Positions 1 through 8,394 of a DNA stretch of 64,000 nt are shown one piece after another. The notes under the pieces were generated by a model. It searched no databases, was not told where the DNA came from, and saw nothing but the letters and a program-made list of their open reading frames with translations. Origin of the DNA: Noviherbaspirillum massiliense JC206 (GTDB lineage: Bacteria > Pseudomonadota > Gammaproteobacteria > Burkholderiales > Burkholderiaceae_D); the NCBI RefSeq assembly GCF_000312045.1, contig NZ_HE978634.1, forward strand, positions 2,683,875-2,747,874, written 5' to 3'. The position numbers and the translations under genes were made by a program. Each line of letters begins with the position of its first letter. Within the stretch, counting starts at the first letter, position 1.

Positions 1-408
1 GATCACTGCGGTCGGCGTGCCCAGCTGCGACAAAGCCTTGCCCAGCCACTGGGTGCAGGAAGTCTTGCCATTGGTGCCAGTGACCCCGATGGAAAACATG
101 CTGGCGTCGGGCTGATCGTAATAGGCGTTTGCGATTGGACCGGCCAGCTGCTTCAGGCCGGGAACCGGAAGATGGGGCAGCGACCACGTACTGTTCCAGT
201 CAAAACCGCCGGCTTCATGAACCACTGCCTTGGCCCCGTTTGCAATCGCCTGCGCAATGTAATTGCGGCCATCGGCCGTATCGCCCGGATAGGCGAAGAA
301 GATGTCGCCCTTTTCAACCGTGCGGGAATCGGACGACAGGTGCGCGGACGGCGCCGCTGCATGCATCCATGCCACGATGTCGGCCGGGCTGAGCGTCTTG
401 CTGTCCAT
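1..408 (-). CDS. murE: UDP-N-acetylmuramyl-tripeptide synthetase MurE (N-terminal part, cut by window edge)
   Basis: MurE adds meso-diaminopimelate to UDP-MurNAc-L-Ala-D-Glu in cytoplasmic peptidoglycan precursor synthesis. Only the first 136 or so residues are present. The Mur-ligase N-terminal domain is followed by the ATP-binding P-loop GVTGTNGKTSC near residue 105, and the gene continues past base 1. The start ATG (406-408) overlaps the ftsI stop codon by one base (TGATG), which implies translational coupling. The position right after ftsI is the standard dcw order. MurE is preferred over MurF because of this order and the P-loop context; the C-terminal DAP-recognition motif that would prove it lies outside the window. 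Confidence 0.93.
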   Translation of the reverse strand, partial: MDSKTLSPADIVAWMHAAAPSAHLSSDSRTVEKGDIFFAYPGDTADGRNYIAQAIANGAKAVVHEAGGFDWNSTWSLPHLPVPGLKQLAGPIANAYYDQPDASMFSIGVTGTNGKTSCTQWLGKALSQLGTPTAVI

Positions 409-2165
409 CACAGGCTTTCCTTTACGGCATCCGCCGGAATGATGATGTTGGTCACGGTGGAATCCGGGGCCACGTTCATCGTGCGCAATACATTGGCCGC
501 CACCGAGGCAAATACCGGCGCGGCGACGTCACCGCCGTAATGGCCAATGGAGGGCTCGTCGACCATCACCGCGATGATGACGCGCGGATCGGAAACCGGG
601 GCGAAACCGACGAAGGATGCGACGTACTTGTTCACATAACGTCCGCCTGCGAGCTTGTAGGCGGTTCCGGTCTTGCCCGCCACACGATATCCCGGCACCT
701 GCGCTTTCGGTGCGGTGCCGCTCGGGCTCGCCACGGTCTCCAGCATGGCGCGCATGTCGCGCGCAGTTTTCGTGCTGATGACCCGACGCCCCACGGGGGC
801 GTCGTCCACCTTCTGGAAGGAAAGCGGAATCAGGTCACCGTCACGCGCGAAGATCATGTAGGAATGGGCCAACTGGATCAGCGAGACGGAAATGCCATGC
901 CCATAACTCATGGTCGCCTGCTCGATCGGTCGCCAGGATTTGTAGGGGCGCACGCGGCCGGCAACGGCACCGGGAAAACCGAGCTTCGGCTGCTGGCCGA
1001 AACCGACGGTCGTGAACAAATCCCACATCTCCTGCGGTTCCATCTGCAGTGCAAGCTTGGCCGTGCCGATATTGGAAGACTTTTCGATGACCTGCGCCAC
1101 ACTCAGAAGACCATGCGGATGAGCATCCCCGATGGTCGCAGTGCCGATCGTCATCTTGCCGGGCGCAGTCTCTATCATGGTGGAAGGCGTGACGCGCCGG
1201 GTCTCGAGTGCCAGTGCCACGGTGAAAGGCTTGAGCGTCGACCCCGGTTCAAAGGTGTCGGTCAGCACGCGGTTGCGCAACTGGCCGCCATTCAGCTGTG
1301 AACGGTTGTTGGGGTTGTAGGTCGGCAAATTGGCAAGCGCCAGCACTTCGCCAGTCCTGACATCGAGCACCACGATGCCTGCCGCCCTGGCCTTGTGCTT
1401 TTCCACCGCTTCCTTCAGGTGGGAAAACGCGATGTACTGGATCTTGCGGTCGATCGACAGCGCCAGATTCTTGCCGTCATGGGGCTCGCGAACGGATCCG
1501 ATGTCTTCGACGATGCGGCCGAGGCGGTCCTTGATCACGCGGCGGCTGCCGTTCATGCCTGCCAAGGTTTTCTGGAAGGCCAGTTCCATCCCTTCCTGGC
1601 CTGCATCCTCGACATTGGTGAAGCCGACGACATGCGCCATGACCTCGCCTTCGGGGTAATAGCGCTTGTACTCCTTGCGGGTGCCGATGCCGTCAATGCC
1701 AAGCTTGACAATCTTGTCGGTGACGTCCTGTTCGACCTGGCGCTTGAGGTAGACGAAGCTGCGATCGGAATCCAGCTTCTTGCGCAGATCGCGATCGCTC
1801 AATTCGAGCAGCTGCGCAAGCTGATGCAACTTATCCGCCGGCGCCACCTGCACATCTTCCGGGATTGCCCAGATGGCTTTCACGGGAATCGAAGACGCCA
1901 GCACCTGGCCGTTGCGATCAGTGATCTTTCCGCGGATCGCAGGCAGTTCCAGCGTGCGCGCATAGCGCGACTCGCCCTGCTTCTGCAGGAAATCCGTGGA
2001 CATGCCCTGCAGCCAGAGCGCGCGGCCGATCAGTGCGGCGAATGCGCAAAACAGGACGAACAGCACGAGCCGTGATCGCCAGGCCGGCAGTTTCAATGCC
2101 AGTACCGGGCTTGCCGAAAACGGTCGGCCCTTGGCTGCCGCAGTACGATGCGTAGCGCGACTCAT
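408..2165 (-). CDS. ftsI: Peptidoglycan D,D-transpeptidase FtsI (PBP3)
   Basis: This is the septal class B penicillin-binding protein that cross-links peptidoglycan at the division site together with FtsW. The 585-residue product has a short cytoplasmic tail, one membrane helix at about residues 31-52, a PBP dimerisation domain, and a transpeptidase domain. The catalytic signatures are in order: S309-T-L-K312 (nucleophile Ser309), S363-S-N365 and K498-T-G500. The frame is open upstream to 2294, but I chose the ATG at 2165 because it overlaps the ftsL stop (ATGA) and gives the normal cytoplasmic tail before the helix. It is coupled to ftsL upstream and murE downstream. A periplasmic site of action is inferred from the topology. 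Confidence 0.97.
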   Translation of the reverse strand: MSRATHRTAAAKGRPFSASPVLALKLPAWRSRLVLFVLFCAFAALIGRALWLQGMSTDFLQKQGESRYARTLELPAIRGKITDRNGQVLASSIPVKAIWAIPEDVQVAPADKLHQLAQLLELSDRDLRKKLDSDRSFVYLKRQVEQDVTDKIVKLGIDGIGTRKEYKRYYPEGEVMAHVVGFTNVEDAGQEGMELAFQKTLAGMNGSRRVIKDRLGRIVEDIGSVREPHDGKNLALSIDRKIQYIAFSHLKEAVEKHKARAAGIVVLDVRTGEVLALANLPTYNPNNRSQLNGGQLRNRVLTDTFEPGSTLKPFTVALALETRRVTPSTMIETAPGKMTIGTATIGDAHPHGLLSVAQVIEKSSNIGTAKLALQMEPQEMWDLFTTVGFGQQPKLGFPGAVAGRVRPYKSWRPIEQATMSYGHGISVSLIQLAHSYMIFARDGDLIPLSFQKVDDAPVGRRVISTKTARDMRAMLETVASPSGTAPKAQVPGYRVAGKTGTAYKLAGGRYVNKYVASFVGFAPVSDPRVIIAVMVDEPSIGHYGGDVAAPVFASVAANVLRTMNVAPDSTVTNIIIPADAVKESL

Positions 2166-2434
2166 TTCTGGCCCCGCGTCAGGTACTGCGTACGTGCCGG
2201 CGTCGGCGCCACCATGTTCAGGTCGCGCCGGGCATTGGCTTCGATGCGGGCATGCTTGCCGAAGGTCGACTGATCCAACTGCAGCTGCGCCCATTCAAGA
2301 TCCAACTGACGGGACGCAGCCTGGGCGCGCTCGAGCTCGATGAACAGCCGCCGCGCCTGGTATTGCGCATTCACCAGCGACAGCGCGCACAACACCAGCG
2401 CGACGGTCAGGAGCAGGTTGGCGCGCATGCTCAT
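2162..2434 (-). CDS. ftsL: Cell division protein FtsL
   Basis: FtsL is the small bitopic divisome protein that pairs with FtsB and FtsQ and helps activate FtsWI. The 90-residue product has a very short cytoplasmic N-terminus, one hydrophobic helix (about residues 5-24), and then a charged heptad-like segment suited to a periplasmic coiled coil. Sequence conservation in this family is poor, so the call rests on size, topology and the exact slot between rsmH and ftsI. Its start overlaps the rsmH stop by four bases and its stop overlaps the ftsI start by four bases (ATGA in both cases), so the three proteins are probably translated in a coupled way. Confidence 0.93.
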   Translation of the reverse strand: MSMRANLLLTVALVLCALSLVNAQYQARRLFIELERAQAASRQLDLEWAQLQLDQSTFGKHARIEANARRDLNMVAPTPARTQYLTRGQK

Positions 2435-3408
2435 TGCCCGGCTCCTCCTTTTTGCAGGGGAACCATACGCTCGGCAACGCGCATGATGGCAGAGCGCGCG
2501 CGCGGATTGTCGGATACTTCCGAAGGCGTCGGCTTCAGTTTCGACAAGAGTTTGATTTCGGGTTGCGGCAACTCGGCGGCACGGATCGGCAGGCGGCGGT
2601 CAGGCTGCGGCGCGTTGGCTTTGGAAGCCATGAAGCGCTTGACGATGCGATCTTCCAATGAATGAAAGCTGATCACAGCCAATCTCCCATGCGGGGCCAG
2701 TTTTTCTAATGCCGCGTTGAGGCCTATTTCGAGTTCTTCAAGCTCTTGATTGATGTAAATCCGGATAGCCTGAAAGGTACGAGTGGCCGGGTCTTTGCCC
2801 TTCTCGCGGGTTTTGACGGCGTGTGCCACGATCTCGGCAAGCTGTCGTGTGCCTGAAATTGGCTCGACTGCCCGGCGAGCTGCAATCGCCTTTGCAATCT
2901 GAATAGCAAACCGTTCTTCCCCATAATCCCTGATCACCTTTGCTATGTTCTGCTCGGATTCCGTCGCCAGCCACTCGGCGGCCGATACGCCGCGTGTGGT
3001 ATCCATGCGCATGTCGAGCGGGCCGTCGAAACGAAAACTGAAACCGCGCGCCGCATCGTCCACTTGCGGCGACGAAATTCCCAAATCCAGCAATACACCG
3101 TCCACCTGCGAGATCCCGCGTGCAGCGAGCGCCTCGCCCATCGTCGCAAAACTGCCATGCACGATCTCGAAGCGTTGGTCCGCGATGGCGCGCGCCACCT
3201 CAACCGCCTGCAGATCCTTGTCAAAGGCAATCAGCCGGCCGGCCGCGCCCAGACGCTCCAGGATCAGGCGGCTGTGACCACCCCGGCCGAAGGTGCCATC
3301 GACATACACGCCGCCGGCGCGCGCGCCTTCAATCGCAAGCGCTTCAACCGCCTGTTCCAGCAGCACCGTACGGTGCTGCGATCCTGGCACCGCTTGTTCA
3401 GTCATCAC
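2431..3408 (-). CDS. rsmH: 16S rRNA (cytosine(1402)-N(4))-methyltransferase RsmH (MraW)
   Basis: RsmH uses S-adenosylmethionine to methylate N4 of C1402 in the decoding site of 16S rRNA. The 325-residue protein has the expected length. The SAM-binding loop [10 protein letters not shown] lies near residue 40, followed by [10 protein letters not shown] and the family signature DGPLDMRMD. The C-terminal helical part carries [10 protein letters not shown], another RsmH hallmark. The start is the first of two adjacent Met codons, six bases after the mraZ stop. The mraZ-rsmH pair heads the dcw operon in most bacteria. It has no direct role in wall synthesis; the location is historical or regulatory. 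Confidence 0.97.
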   Translation of the reverse strand: MMTEQAVPGSQHRTVLLEQAVEALAIEGARAGGVYVDGTFGRGGHSRLILERLGAAGRLIAFDKDLQAVEVARAIADQRFEIVHGSFATMGEALAARGISQVDGVLLDLGISSPQVDDAARGFSFRFDGPLDMRMDTTRGVSAAEWLATESEQNIAKVIRDYGEERFAIQIAKAIAARRAVEPISGTRQLAEIVAHAVKTREKGKDPATRTFQAIRIYINQELEELEIGLNAALEKLAPHGRLAVISFHSLEDRIVKRFMASKANAPQPDRRLPIRAAELPQPEIKLLSKLKPTPSEVSDNPRARSAIMRVAERMVPLQKGGAGQ

Positions 3409-3414
3409 GGGCCG

Positions 3415-3843
3415 TCAGAACGAAAAATTGTTCAACACGTCAGGCATGCCTGCCGCAATCGCCTGCTCTTCGCTTTCGGCGAGCTTGGCCGCATCCCAGA
3501 TTTCAAAGTGGCTACCCATGCCCAGCAGCATCACGTCGCGCGTCAATCCCGCTGCATTTCGCAGCTCGGGCGCGATCAGGATGCGGCCGGCCGAATCCAT
3601 TTCCACGTCGGAGGCATTGCCAAGGAAAATGCGCTGCCAGGCGCGCGCCGACATCGGCCACGCGGCGATCTGTTCACGATGCACTTCCCATACCGGGCGC
3701 GGAAAGAACAGGAGGCAGCCGTGTGGATGCTTGGTCAGCGTGACCCGGCCTTCGCACTGAAGCAGCAAGGCGTCACGATGCTTGGCCGGAATTGACATCC
3801 GCCCTTTCGCATCGAGATTCAGTGCTGAGGCTCCTTGGAACAC
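3415..3843 (-). CDS. mraZ: Transcriptional regulator MraZ
   Basis: MraZ is an AbrB/SpoVT-fold DNA-binding protein that forms a ring and, in Escherichia coli, represses its own dcw operon by binding tandem TGGGN boxes. The 142-residue product contains two copies of the swapped-hairpin domain. The first ([15 protein letters not shown]) is at about residues 10-25; the second ([14 protein letters not shown]) is at about residues 83-96. Translation probably starts at GTG 3843, because [15 protein letters not shown] is the conserved family N-terminus and an AAGGAT ribosome site lies about eight bases upstream. A matching operator is found about 80-110 bases upstream, so autoregulation is likely. 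Confidence 0.96.
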   Translation of the reverse strand: MFQGASALNLDAKGRMSIPAKHRDALLLQCEGRVTLTKHPHGCLLFFPRPVWEVHREQIAAWPMSARAWQRIFLGNASDVEMDSAGRILIAPELRNAAGLTRDVMLLGMGSHFEIWDAAKLAESEEQAIAAGMPDVLNNFSF

Positions 3844-3920
3844 CCTGAAGATCCTTTTGGTTTTCGGTTTTTGAGCTTGGGTTACAGGTGGTTTTTAGTT
3901 GGCAAAAGCCAAATTTTTAT

Positions 3921-3982
3921 CCCACAAAAATACACTTTTTCACACTGCCACCCACTTTAGAGGATGCTCTTTTTGCGGTCAA
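3921..3982 (-). promoter_or_regulatory. dcw operon promoter overlapped by a four-copy MraZ operator
   Basis: Read on the minus strand, a sigma70-type promoter has -35 TTGACC (3982-3977), a 17-base spacer and -10 TAAAGT (3959-3954). Starting inside the -10 are four GTG-containing pentamers: GTGGG (3955-3951), GTGTG (3945-3941), GTGTA (3935-3931) and GTGGG (3925-3921). They repeat every 10 bases exactly, one helical turn. The two outer copies match the TGGGN MraZ box and the two inner ones are degenerate. The predicted transcript start (about 3947) falls inside the array, so bound MraZ would block the polymerase. The spacing and position are seen directly; binding is inferred from the E. coli system. 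Confidence 0.85.
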
Positions 3983-4715
3983 GTAATATTCAGGGGACGA
4001 AAATTGATTTTTTTCAATGAAGTCAACGACTTAGCGCATCTTCCAAACAAATGTCAAAATATTAAATTCCTTGAAAATTAAGGGCTTAAGAGAAAAACTC
4101 AAAGCTTCTCATGAGGTAAATACATGTGTTTGGCCTGTTGCGAGAGCGTGGCTAAGATGCCTTACGCCAACTTAAGTTCGCCAAAACCCAGGGATTTCGC
4201 CTTGATTGCTTATGCAGAAGCAATTTTCTGAGCAATGAAGAAAGAAAAATGCAATCGTTGAGATCGACGAGTCTCGATTTTGTCTCGTATGCAAGCTCTT
4301 TCAGTCGACGACTGCTGACTTGCAAAAGGGGGAGCAGGAGAGAATTGGCCTGCACAAAAAAGAGAGGTGACAGAGGAGCGAAGCGCTTTCTTGGACGGCG
4401 TGCGGAAATGGAAGAGCAGGCACGAAATGCATGTCTGGTCCAGAACCCGGTGGTCGTGGAATGGATTTCCGAAAGCGGAAAAGCGGATCCATCGTCGCCA
4501 CTGCTGAGATGCTAAGCGGCCGCTGATTCGTGGTGCGCTGGCCCGCCCTCCTGCCCTGCTTCGCACTCCCCATCCCACGGCCACCGGATTCTGGAAACAG
4601 ACTGTACCGACATCGATGACGCCCACGTTGAGCCAGCTCAATTTGCGAAATGTCTGGGGCAGCCAAGGAAAAGCGAGAGTGCCTGCAATGATTGCAAGAC
4701 AGCTGAAAGACAAAA
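3983..4715. other. Long intergenic stretch between the mraZ promoter and rnpB, no gene recognised
   Basis: About 730 bases separate the dcw promoter from the 3' end of rnpB. The part nearest mraZ (to about 4130) is AT-rich, and the rest has ordinary composition. Several short open frames cross it, but none has a convincing start, ribosome site or recognisable protein pattern. A small perfect hairpin, ATTGCTT-ATGCAG-AAGCAAT (4205-4224), is followed on the plus strand by four T residues; it is too weak to call a terminator with confidence. No 6S RNA or other structured RNA was recognised here. Confidence 0.6.
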
Positions 4716-5068
4716 GAAGCAAGCCGATAGGCCGGATTCTGTTACGGCGAGTCGCCCCGCTATGACAGCCATTCCTCTAGGCCGTGAATTGCTCCACGGC
4801 TCAAGCTTCCTACCCGCACGCTCCGCGAGCAGCATCAATGCGTGCCTATTTGGAATTGCTCCGGGTGGAGGTTACCGCGTTTCACCCTTTGTGACCCCGC
4901 TTTAGGCTTGCGCCTTCCGCAGATCCCAAAGACTCGTCTCTGTGGCCCTGTTCCTCGCCTTATACCTTGCGGCTTTCAGCGTACGGCCGTTAGCCGTCAC
5001 CCCGCTCTGTGGAGTCCGGACCTTCCTCCCGCCACCTGACGATGGCCAGCGGCTGTCTGGCTTGCTTC
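4716..5068 (-). ncRNA. rnpB: RNase P RNA component (class A)
   Basis: This is the catalytic RNA of ribonuclease P, which removes tRNA 5' leaders. On the minus strand the 5' region carries the nearly universal GGAGGAAGGTCCGGACTCC block and the 3' region carries ACAGAATCCGGCCTATCGG; these form the P4/catalytic core of bacterial RNase P RNA. The ends were set by the terminal P1 helix: GAAGCAAGCC (5068-5059) pairs perfectly with GGCTTGCTTC (4725-4716). The length of about 353 nt suits the bacterial A type. A TACAAT -10 box ends eight bases before the predicted first base, which supports the 5' end. No clear terminator follows. Confidence 0.97.
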
Positions 5069-5075
5069 AGGTGGC

Positions 5076-5081
5076 ATTGTA
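5076..5081 (-). promoter_or_regulatory. -10 element of the rnpB promoter
   Basis: TACAAT on the minus strand is followed by seven bases and then the predicted first base of RNase P RNA (5068), the ideal distance for a transcription start. No good -35 hexamer is visible at 16-18 bases upstream, so the full promoter architecture is uncertain. Confidence 0.6.
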
Positions 5082-5148
5082 ACTGAGTGCCCGCATCCAA
5101 TCCTGCCGCCGGCCATTTTCTGCTACGTTATGCCTTTTTGCTCAGCTT

Positions 5149-6870
5149 ATGTCCACGACCATGCCCACAATCAGAACCGGCGGCCAGATCCTGGTCGATG
5201 CCTTGCAAACCCATGGTACCGACATCGTCTTCGGCGTGCCCGGAGAAAGCTATCTCGCCGTGCTGGATGCGCTGCATGATGCGCCGATCCGTTTCATCGT
5301 CAATCGTCAGGAAGGCGGAGCGGCGTTCATGGCCGAAGCCTTTGGCAAGCTGACCGGCCGCCCCGGCATCTGCTTCGTCACGCGCGGCCCCGGCGCCACC
5401 AATGCCTCCATAGGCGTGCACACGGCATTCCAGGATTCCACGCCGATGATTCTGTTCATCGGTCAGGTCGGCAATGATTTCGTCGAGCGGGAAGCCTTTC
5501 AGGAAATCGACTACCGGCGCATGTTCGGGGTGATGGCGAAATGGGTCGCGCAGATCGACCGGGCCGACCGCATTCCCGAATACGTGGCGCGCGCATTCCA
5601 GGTCGCGACCAGCGGCCGCCCGGGGCCGGTGGTGCTTGCACTGCCGGAAGACATGCTTGCATCGACGGCACGCATTGCCGATGCCCTGCGCTACCAGCCG
5701 GTACAGGCAGCACCCTCCCCTGCGCAGATCGGACAGTTGCGGGAGCTGCTGACACATGCCAAGCGTCCGGTCGTGCTGCTCGGCGGCGGTGGGTGGAATG
5801 TAACTGCCTGCGAAGACATCCGCCGCTTCGCGGAAGACAACCATCTGCCGGTCGCATGCGCCTTCCGCTTCCAGGACTTGCTCGACAATCGCCATCCCAA
5901 TTATATCGGCGACGTCGGCATCGGCATCAATCCGAAACTCGCGGCGCGCATCAAGTCATCCGATCTGGTCATCGCGATCGGTCCGCGCCTGGGCGAGATG
6001 ACGACCGGCGGCTATACGCTGATCGAAGCACCCGTGCCGAAACAGCAGCTCATCCATATCCACAGCGATGCGGAAGAGGTGGGCCGTGTCTACCAGGCAA
6101 ACATGATGATCAACAGCGGCATGCCGCAAGTTGCGGCAGCCTTGGCGAACATGGCACCGGTCGATGCTTCTGCCTGGCAGCATACAGTCGCGGAAGCCCG
6201 TGCCGAGCTGCAGGCGTGGCAGGCCGAACCGCCCGTCTTCAAAGATGCCAGCGCAAAACTCAACCTCTGGCAAGTCGTGCAAAGCCTGCAGGCAGCGCTT
6301 CCTGCCGATACGGTAGTCACCAACGGCGCGGGCAATTTCGCCACCTGGGCGCATCGCTTCTGGCGCTATGGCGGATTCCGCACTCAGCTTGCACCGACTT
6401 CCGGCGCAATGGGCTATGGCGTGCCGGCGGCCGTTGCGGCGAAGATCATCGGACAGCAAGAAGGCAAGCCGCGCAGCGTGGTGAACTTCGCGGGCGACGG
6501 CGACTTTCTGATGACCGGGCAGGAATTGGCAACTGCCGTGCAATACCGGGCAGGCGTTCTGTTCATCGTCTTCAACAACGGCAGCTACGGGACGATACGC
6601 ATGCACCAGGAACGGGAGTATCCGTCACGGGTATCCGGCACGGAATTGCGCAATCCCGATTTCGCAGCGCTGGCCCGCGCCTATGGCGCGCATGGCGAAA
6701 TCGTCGAAGCGACTGCCGATTTTGCTCCCGCGCTGCAGCGTTCGCTGGCGCACATCGAAGCCAGCGGCTTGCCGGCATTGATCGAACTGCGCTATGACGC
6801 CAACCTGATCACGCCGAACGCCACGCTGGAAACGATCCGGCAGACGGCACAAGCCGCCGGAAAGCAATGA
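5149..6870 (+). CDS. ThDP-dependent enzyme of the acetolactate synthase family (function not assigned)
   Basis: This 573-residue protein has the three-domain layout of ThDP enzymes: an N-terminal pyrimidine-binding domain with the activating Glu in GVPGES (about residue 34), a central domain, and a C-terminal domain with the ThDP/Mg motif GDGDF...NNGSYG (about residues 450-485). The family includes acetolactate synthase, glyoxylate carboligase, benzoylformate decarboxylase and relatives. It stands alone, with no ilvN/ilvH small subunit and no ilvC nearby, so it is probably not the biosynthetic acetolactate synthase. The substrate cannot be read from the sequence. The start could also be the ATG at 5161. 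It lies divergent from rnpB and convergent with the next gene. Confidence 0.85.
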   Translation: MSTTMPTIRTGGQILVDALQTHGTDIVFGVPGESYLAVLDALHDAPIRFIVNRQEGGAAFMAEAFGKLTGRPGICFVTRGPGATNASIGVHTAFQDSTPMILFIGQVGNDFVEREAFQEIDYRRMFGVMAKWVAQIDRADRIPEYVARAFQVATSGRPGPVVLALPEDMLASTARIADALRYQPVQAAPSPAQIGQLRELLTHAKRPVVLLGGGGWNVTACEDIRRFAEDNHLPVACAFRFQDLLDNRHPNYIGDVGIGINPKLAARIKSSDLVIAIGPRLGEMTTGGYTLIEAPVPKQQLIHIHSDAEEVGRVYQANMMINSGMPQVAAALANMAPVDASAWQHTVAEARAELQAWQAEPPVFKDASAKLNLWQVVQSLQAALPADTVVTNGAGNFATWAHRFWRYGGFRTQLAPTSGAMGYGVPAAVAAKIIGQQEGKPRSVVNFAGDGDFLMTGQELATAVQYRAGVLFIVFNNGSYGTIRMHQEREYPSRVSGTELRNPDFAALARAYGAHGEIVEATADFAPALQRSLAHIEASGLPALIELRYDANLITPNATLETIRQTAQAAGKQ

Positions 6871-6911
6871 GAAAACGTACGGAAAAGATGGCGTAAAACC
6901 AGGGGGGCCGC

Positions 6912-7421
6912 TCAGCCTCCCTTGATCTCCTCGGAACTTGAAGTGCGGGTCACCTTGCCGGTTCCCATGTCGAAGTGCACATTGAAAAGCCGCGGCTCGA
7001 AACCCGGCGAAGGCAGGTAGCGCCAGTCCCAGACTTCCTCGTTCTTCAGCCGGTATTGCGCGATGCTGCGCGGCTTGCCCAGCATGCGGCGCACCTCGTC
7101 TCTGCTCATGCCAGGCTGAACGCGGGCGAAGTTTTCTTCCGTGAGTATCTGCCGGTAATCCTTGAGCTTGCCTTGCGGATCGATGACAAACACCCAGGTA
7201 CGCGCACCTTCGGGCCCTTTCGGATATTGCAGCATGCGCGTGCCGTCGTCTTCTTCCCAGACCATTTCCGGCTTGCCCATCACCGTGCGCACGTCGCCTT
7301 CGGAAGATACGCCTTTGGCCAGCTTGTCCAGGCCGAATTCCTCGATGGGACGCCCCTGCTTGTCGCAGCCGAAGCTCAGCAAGGCCGATCCCAGCAAGAC
7401 AAGGTAACGCGTCCATCGCAT
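6912..7421 (-). CDS. BamE/OmlA-like lipoprotein
   Basis: The 169-residue product starts with a lipoprotein signal peptide ending in the lipobox LSFGC (lipidated Cys19), so it should be anchored to the outer membrane facing the periplasm. The mature part resembles the SmpA/OmlA (BamE) fold. Two similar segments are visible: one with SSEGDVRTVMGKPEMV near residue 40, and one with VQPGMSRDEVRRMLGKPRSI near residue 103. The phrase GMSRDEVRRMLGKP is the classic BamE-type turn. It may be an accessory paralogue rather than the BamE of the outer-membrane assembly machine, because it is longer and duplicated. It is convergent with the ThDP enzyme gene and lies downstream of the fatty-acid genes. Confidence 0.8.
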   Translation of the reverse strand: MRWTRYLVLLGSALLSFGCDKQGRPIEEFGLDKLAKGVSSEGDVRTVMGKPEMVWEEDDGTRMLQYPKGPEGARTWVFVIDPQGKLKDYRQILTEENFARVQPGMSRDEVRRMLGKPRSIAQYRLKNEEVWDWRYLPSPGFEPRLFNVHFDMGTGKVTRTSSSEEIKGG

Positions 7422-7481
7422 GTTTGCCGCTCCTGATGCAGGCCCATGCAGCCGGGTCGTCCCCGGCCGCTTGGAAAGGAA

Positions 7482-8246
7482 TCATCCGAACTTGGTGAAG
7501 TCAGGCTTGCGCTTTTCGAAAAAGGCAGTAAACGCTTCCTTTGCTTCCGGGGCACCGAGCATCTGCCCGAAATGCCGGTTTTCTTCCACCATGCGGGCTT
7601 CGACAGCGCCGCCGTGATTTGATTTCATCAGGCGCTTGGTAACCCGCAGGGAAGCAGCGGGCAACGCCGCCAGTTTCGCCGCCTGGCCTTGCGCAAATGC
7701 CGCAAGTTCCGCCACCGGCAGCACCTTGCTGACCAGCCCCATTTCATAGGCTTCCCGAGCGGAAAACGCTTCGCCAAGCAGCAGCTTTTCCGCTGCACGC
7801 TGATAACCGGCCACTTGCGGCAACAGCAGGCTGGAGGCGAACTCGGGGCAGAGTCCGAGCTGGGTGAACGGCATGGAAAACTTCGCGTTCTCGGCCGCAT
7901 AAACCAGGTCGCAGTGCATCAGCATCGTAGTACCGATACCGACTGCCGCACCTGCGACTGCTGCCATGACCGGCTTGGTCGCCGTGCTCAAGGCGCGCAT
8001 GAATTGCGCAACCGGCCGGTCGGATGATATCGAGGTGTTTTTCAGAAAATCTTCAAGGTCGTTTCCGGCGGTGAAAATCTCCGGCTTGCCGGTGATCAGG
8101 ATTACGCGTACTGAGGAATCCTTTTCTCCATCGTTCAAGGCATCGGCCATCATCTGGTACATGGCCGCGGTAATTGCATTCTTCTTTTCCGGCCGGTTGA
8201 ATTCGATGGTGAGGATGCCGTTTGCCTTGCTAGTCAAAATATCCAT
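7482..8246 (-). CDS. Enoyl-CoA hydratase/isomerase family protein, probably a delta3-delta2-enoyl-CoA isomerase
   Basis: This is a 254-residue crotonase-fold protein. The oxyanion-hole regions (TAGNDLEDF and AVAGAAVGIG) are intact. However, the two Glu residues that hydratases use for water addition are absent: the first position falls in GIGTTMLMHCD and the second in MPFTQLG. A Glu at residue 135, in GLCPEFASS, instead matches the catalytic Glu of ECI2/PECI-type isomerases. I therefore favour isomerisation of 3-enoyl-CoA to 2-trans-enoyl-CoA, as needed for unsaturated fatty acids. It lies beyond an intrinsic terminator after the thiolase gene, so it may be a separate unit of the same beta-oxidation cluster. 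Confidence 0.85.
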   Translation of the reverse strand: MDILTSKANGILTIEFNRPEKKNAITAAMYQMMADALNDGEKDSSVRVILITGKPEIFTAGNDLEDFLKNTSISSDRPVAQFMRALSTATKPVMAAVAGAAVGIGTTMLMHCDLVYAAENAKFSMPFTQLGLCPEFASSLLLPQVAGYQRAAEKLLLGEAFSAREAYEMGLVSKVLPVAELAAFAQGQAAKLAALPAASLRVTKRLMKSNHGGAVEARMVEENRHFGQMLGAPEAKEAFTAFFEKRKPDFTKFG

Positions 8247-8337
8247 GAGGTCTCCTGTCGGATACGGTTCTTGGCCGAATCTATGACTCGGTGTTCTGCG
8301 GACTGCCTGTCATCTTGCAGCAGTCAACGGGTCTTTA

Positions 8338-8376
8338 GCAAAAAAGCCGCACAGCTTGCAACTGTACGGCTTTTTG
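8338..8376 (-). terminator. Intrinsic terminator after the thiolase gene
   Basis: On the minus strand GCCGTACAG (8370-8362) pairs with CTGTGCGGC (8354-8346) over nine base pairs including one G-U, with a seven-base loop. It is flanked by five A residues upstream and six T residues downstream. This matches a rho-independent terminator for the operon ending in the thiolase gene. The reversed A/T flanks give partial activity on the other strand too. Confidence 0.85.
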
Positions 8377-8394
8377 CGATTCGGGCGAGGTTTC

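Noticed and set aside
3890-4130. AT-rich patch upstream of mraZ as horizontally acquired DNA
   Set aside because: It contains the dcw promoter and MraZ boxes, which explains local AT-richness; no coding or mobile features support transfer.
4205-4224. Small ATTGCTT/AAGCAAT hairpin followed by TTTT as a terminator
   Set aside because: The stem is short and AT-rich, and no plus-strand gene ends upstream of it.
4210-4722. 170-codon and other short frames between mraZ and rnpB
   Set aside because: Cys/Ser/Arg-rich translations with no family pattern, no ribosome site, and overlap with the rnpB end.
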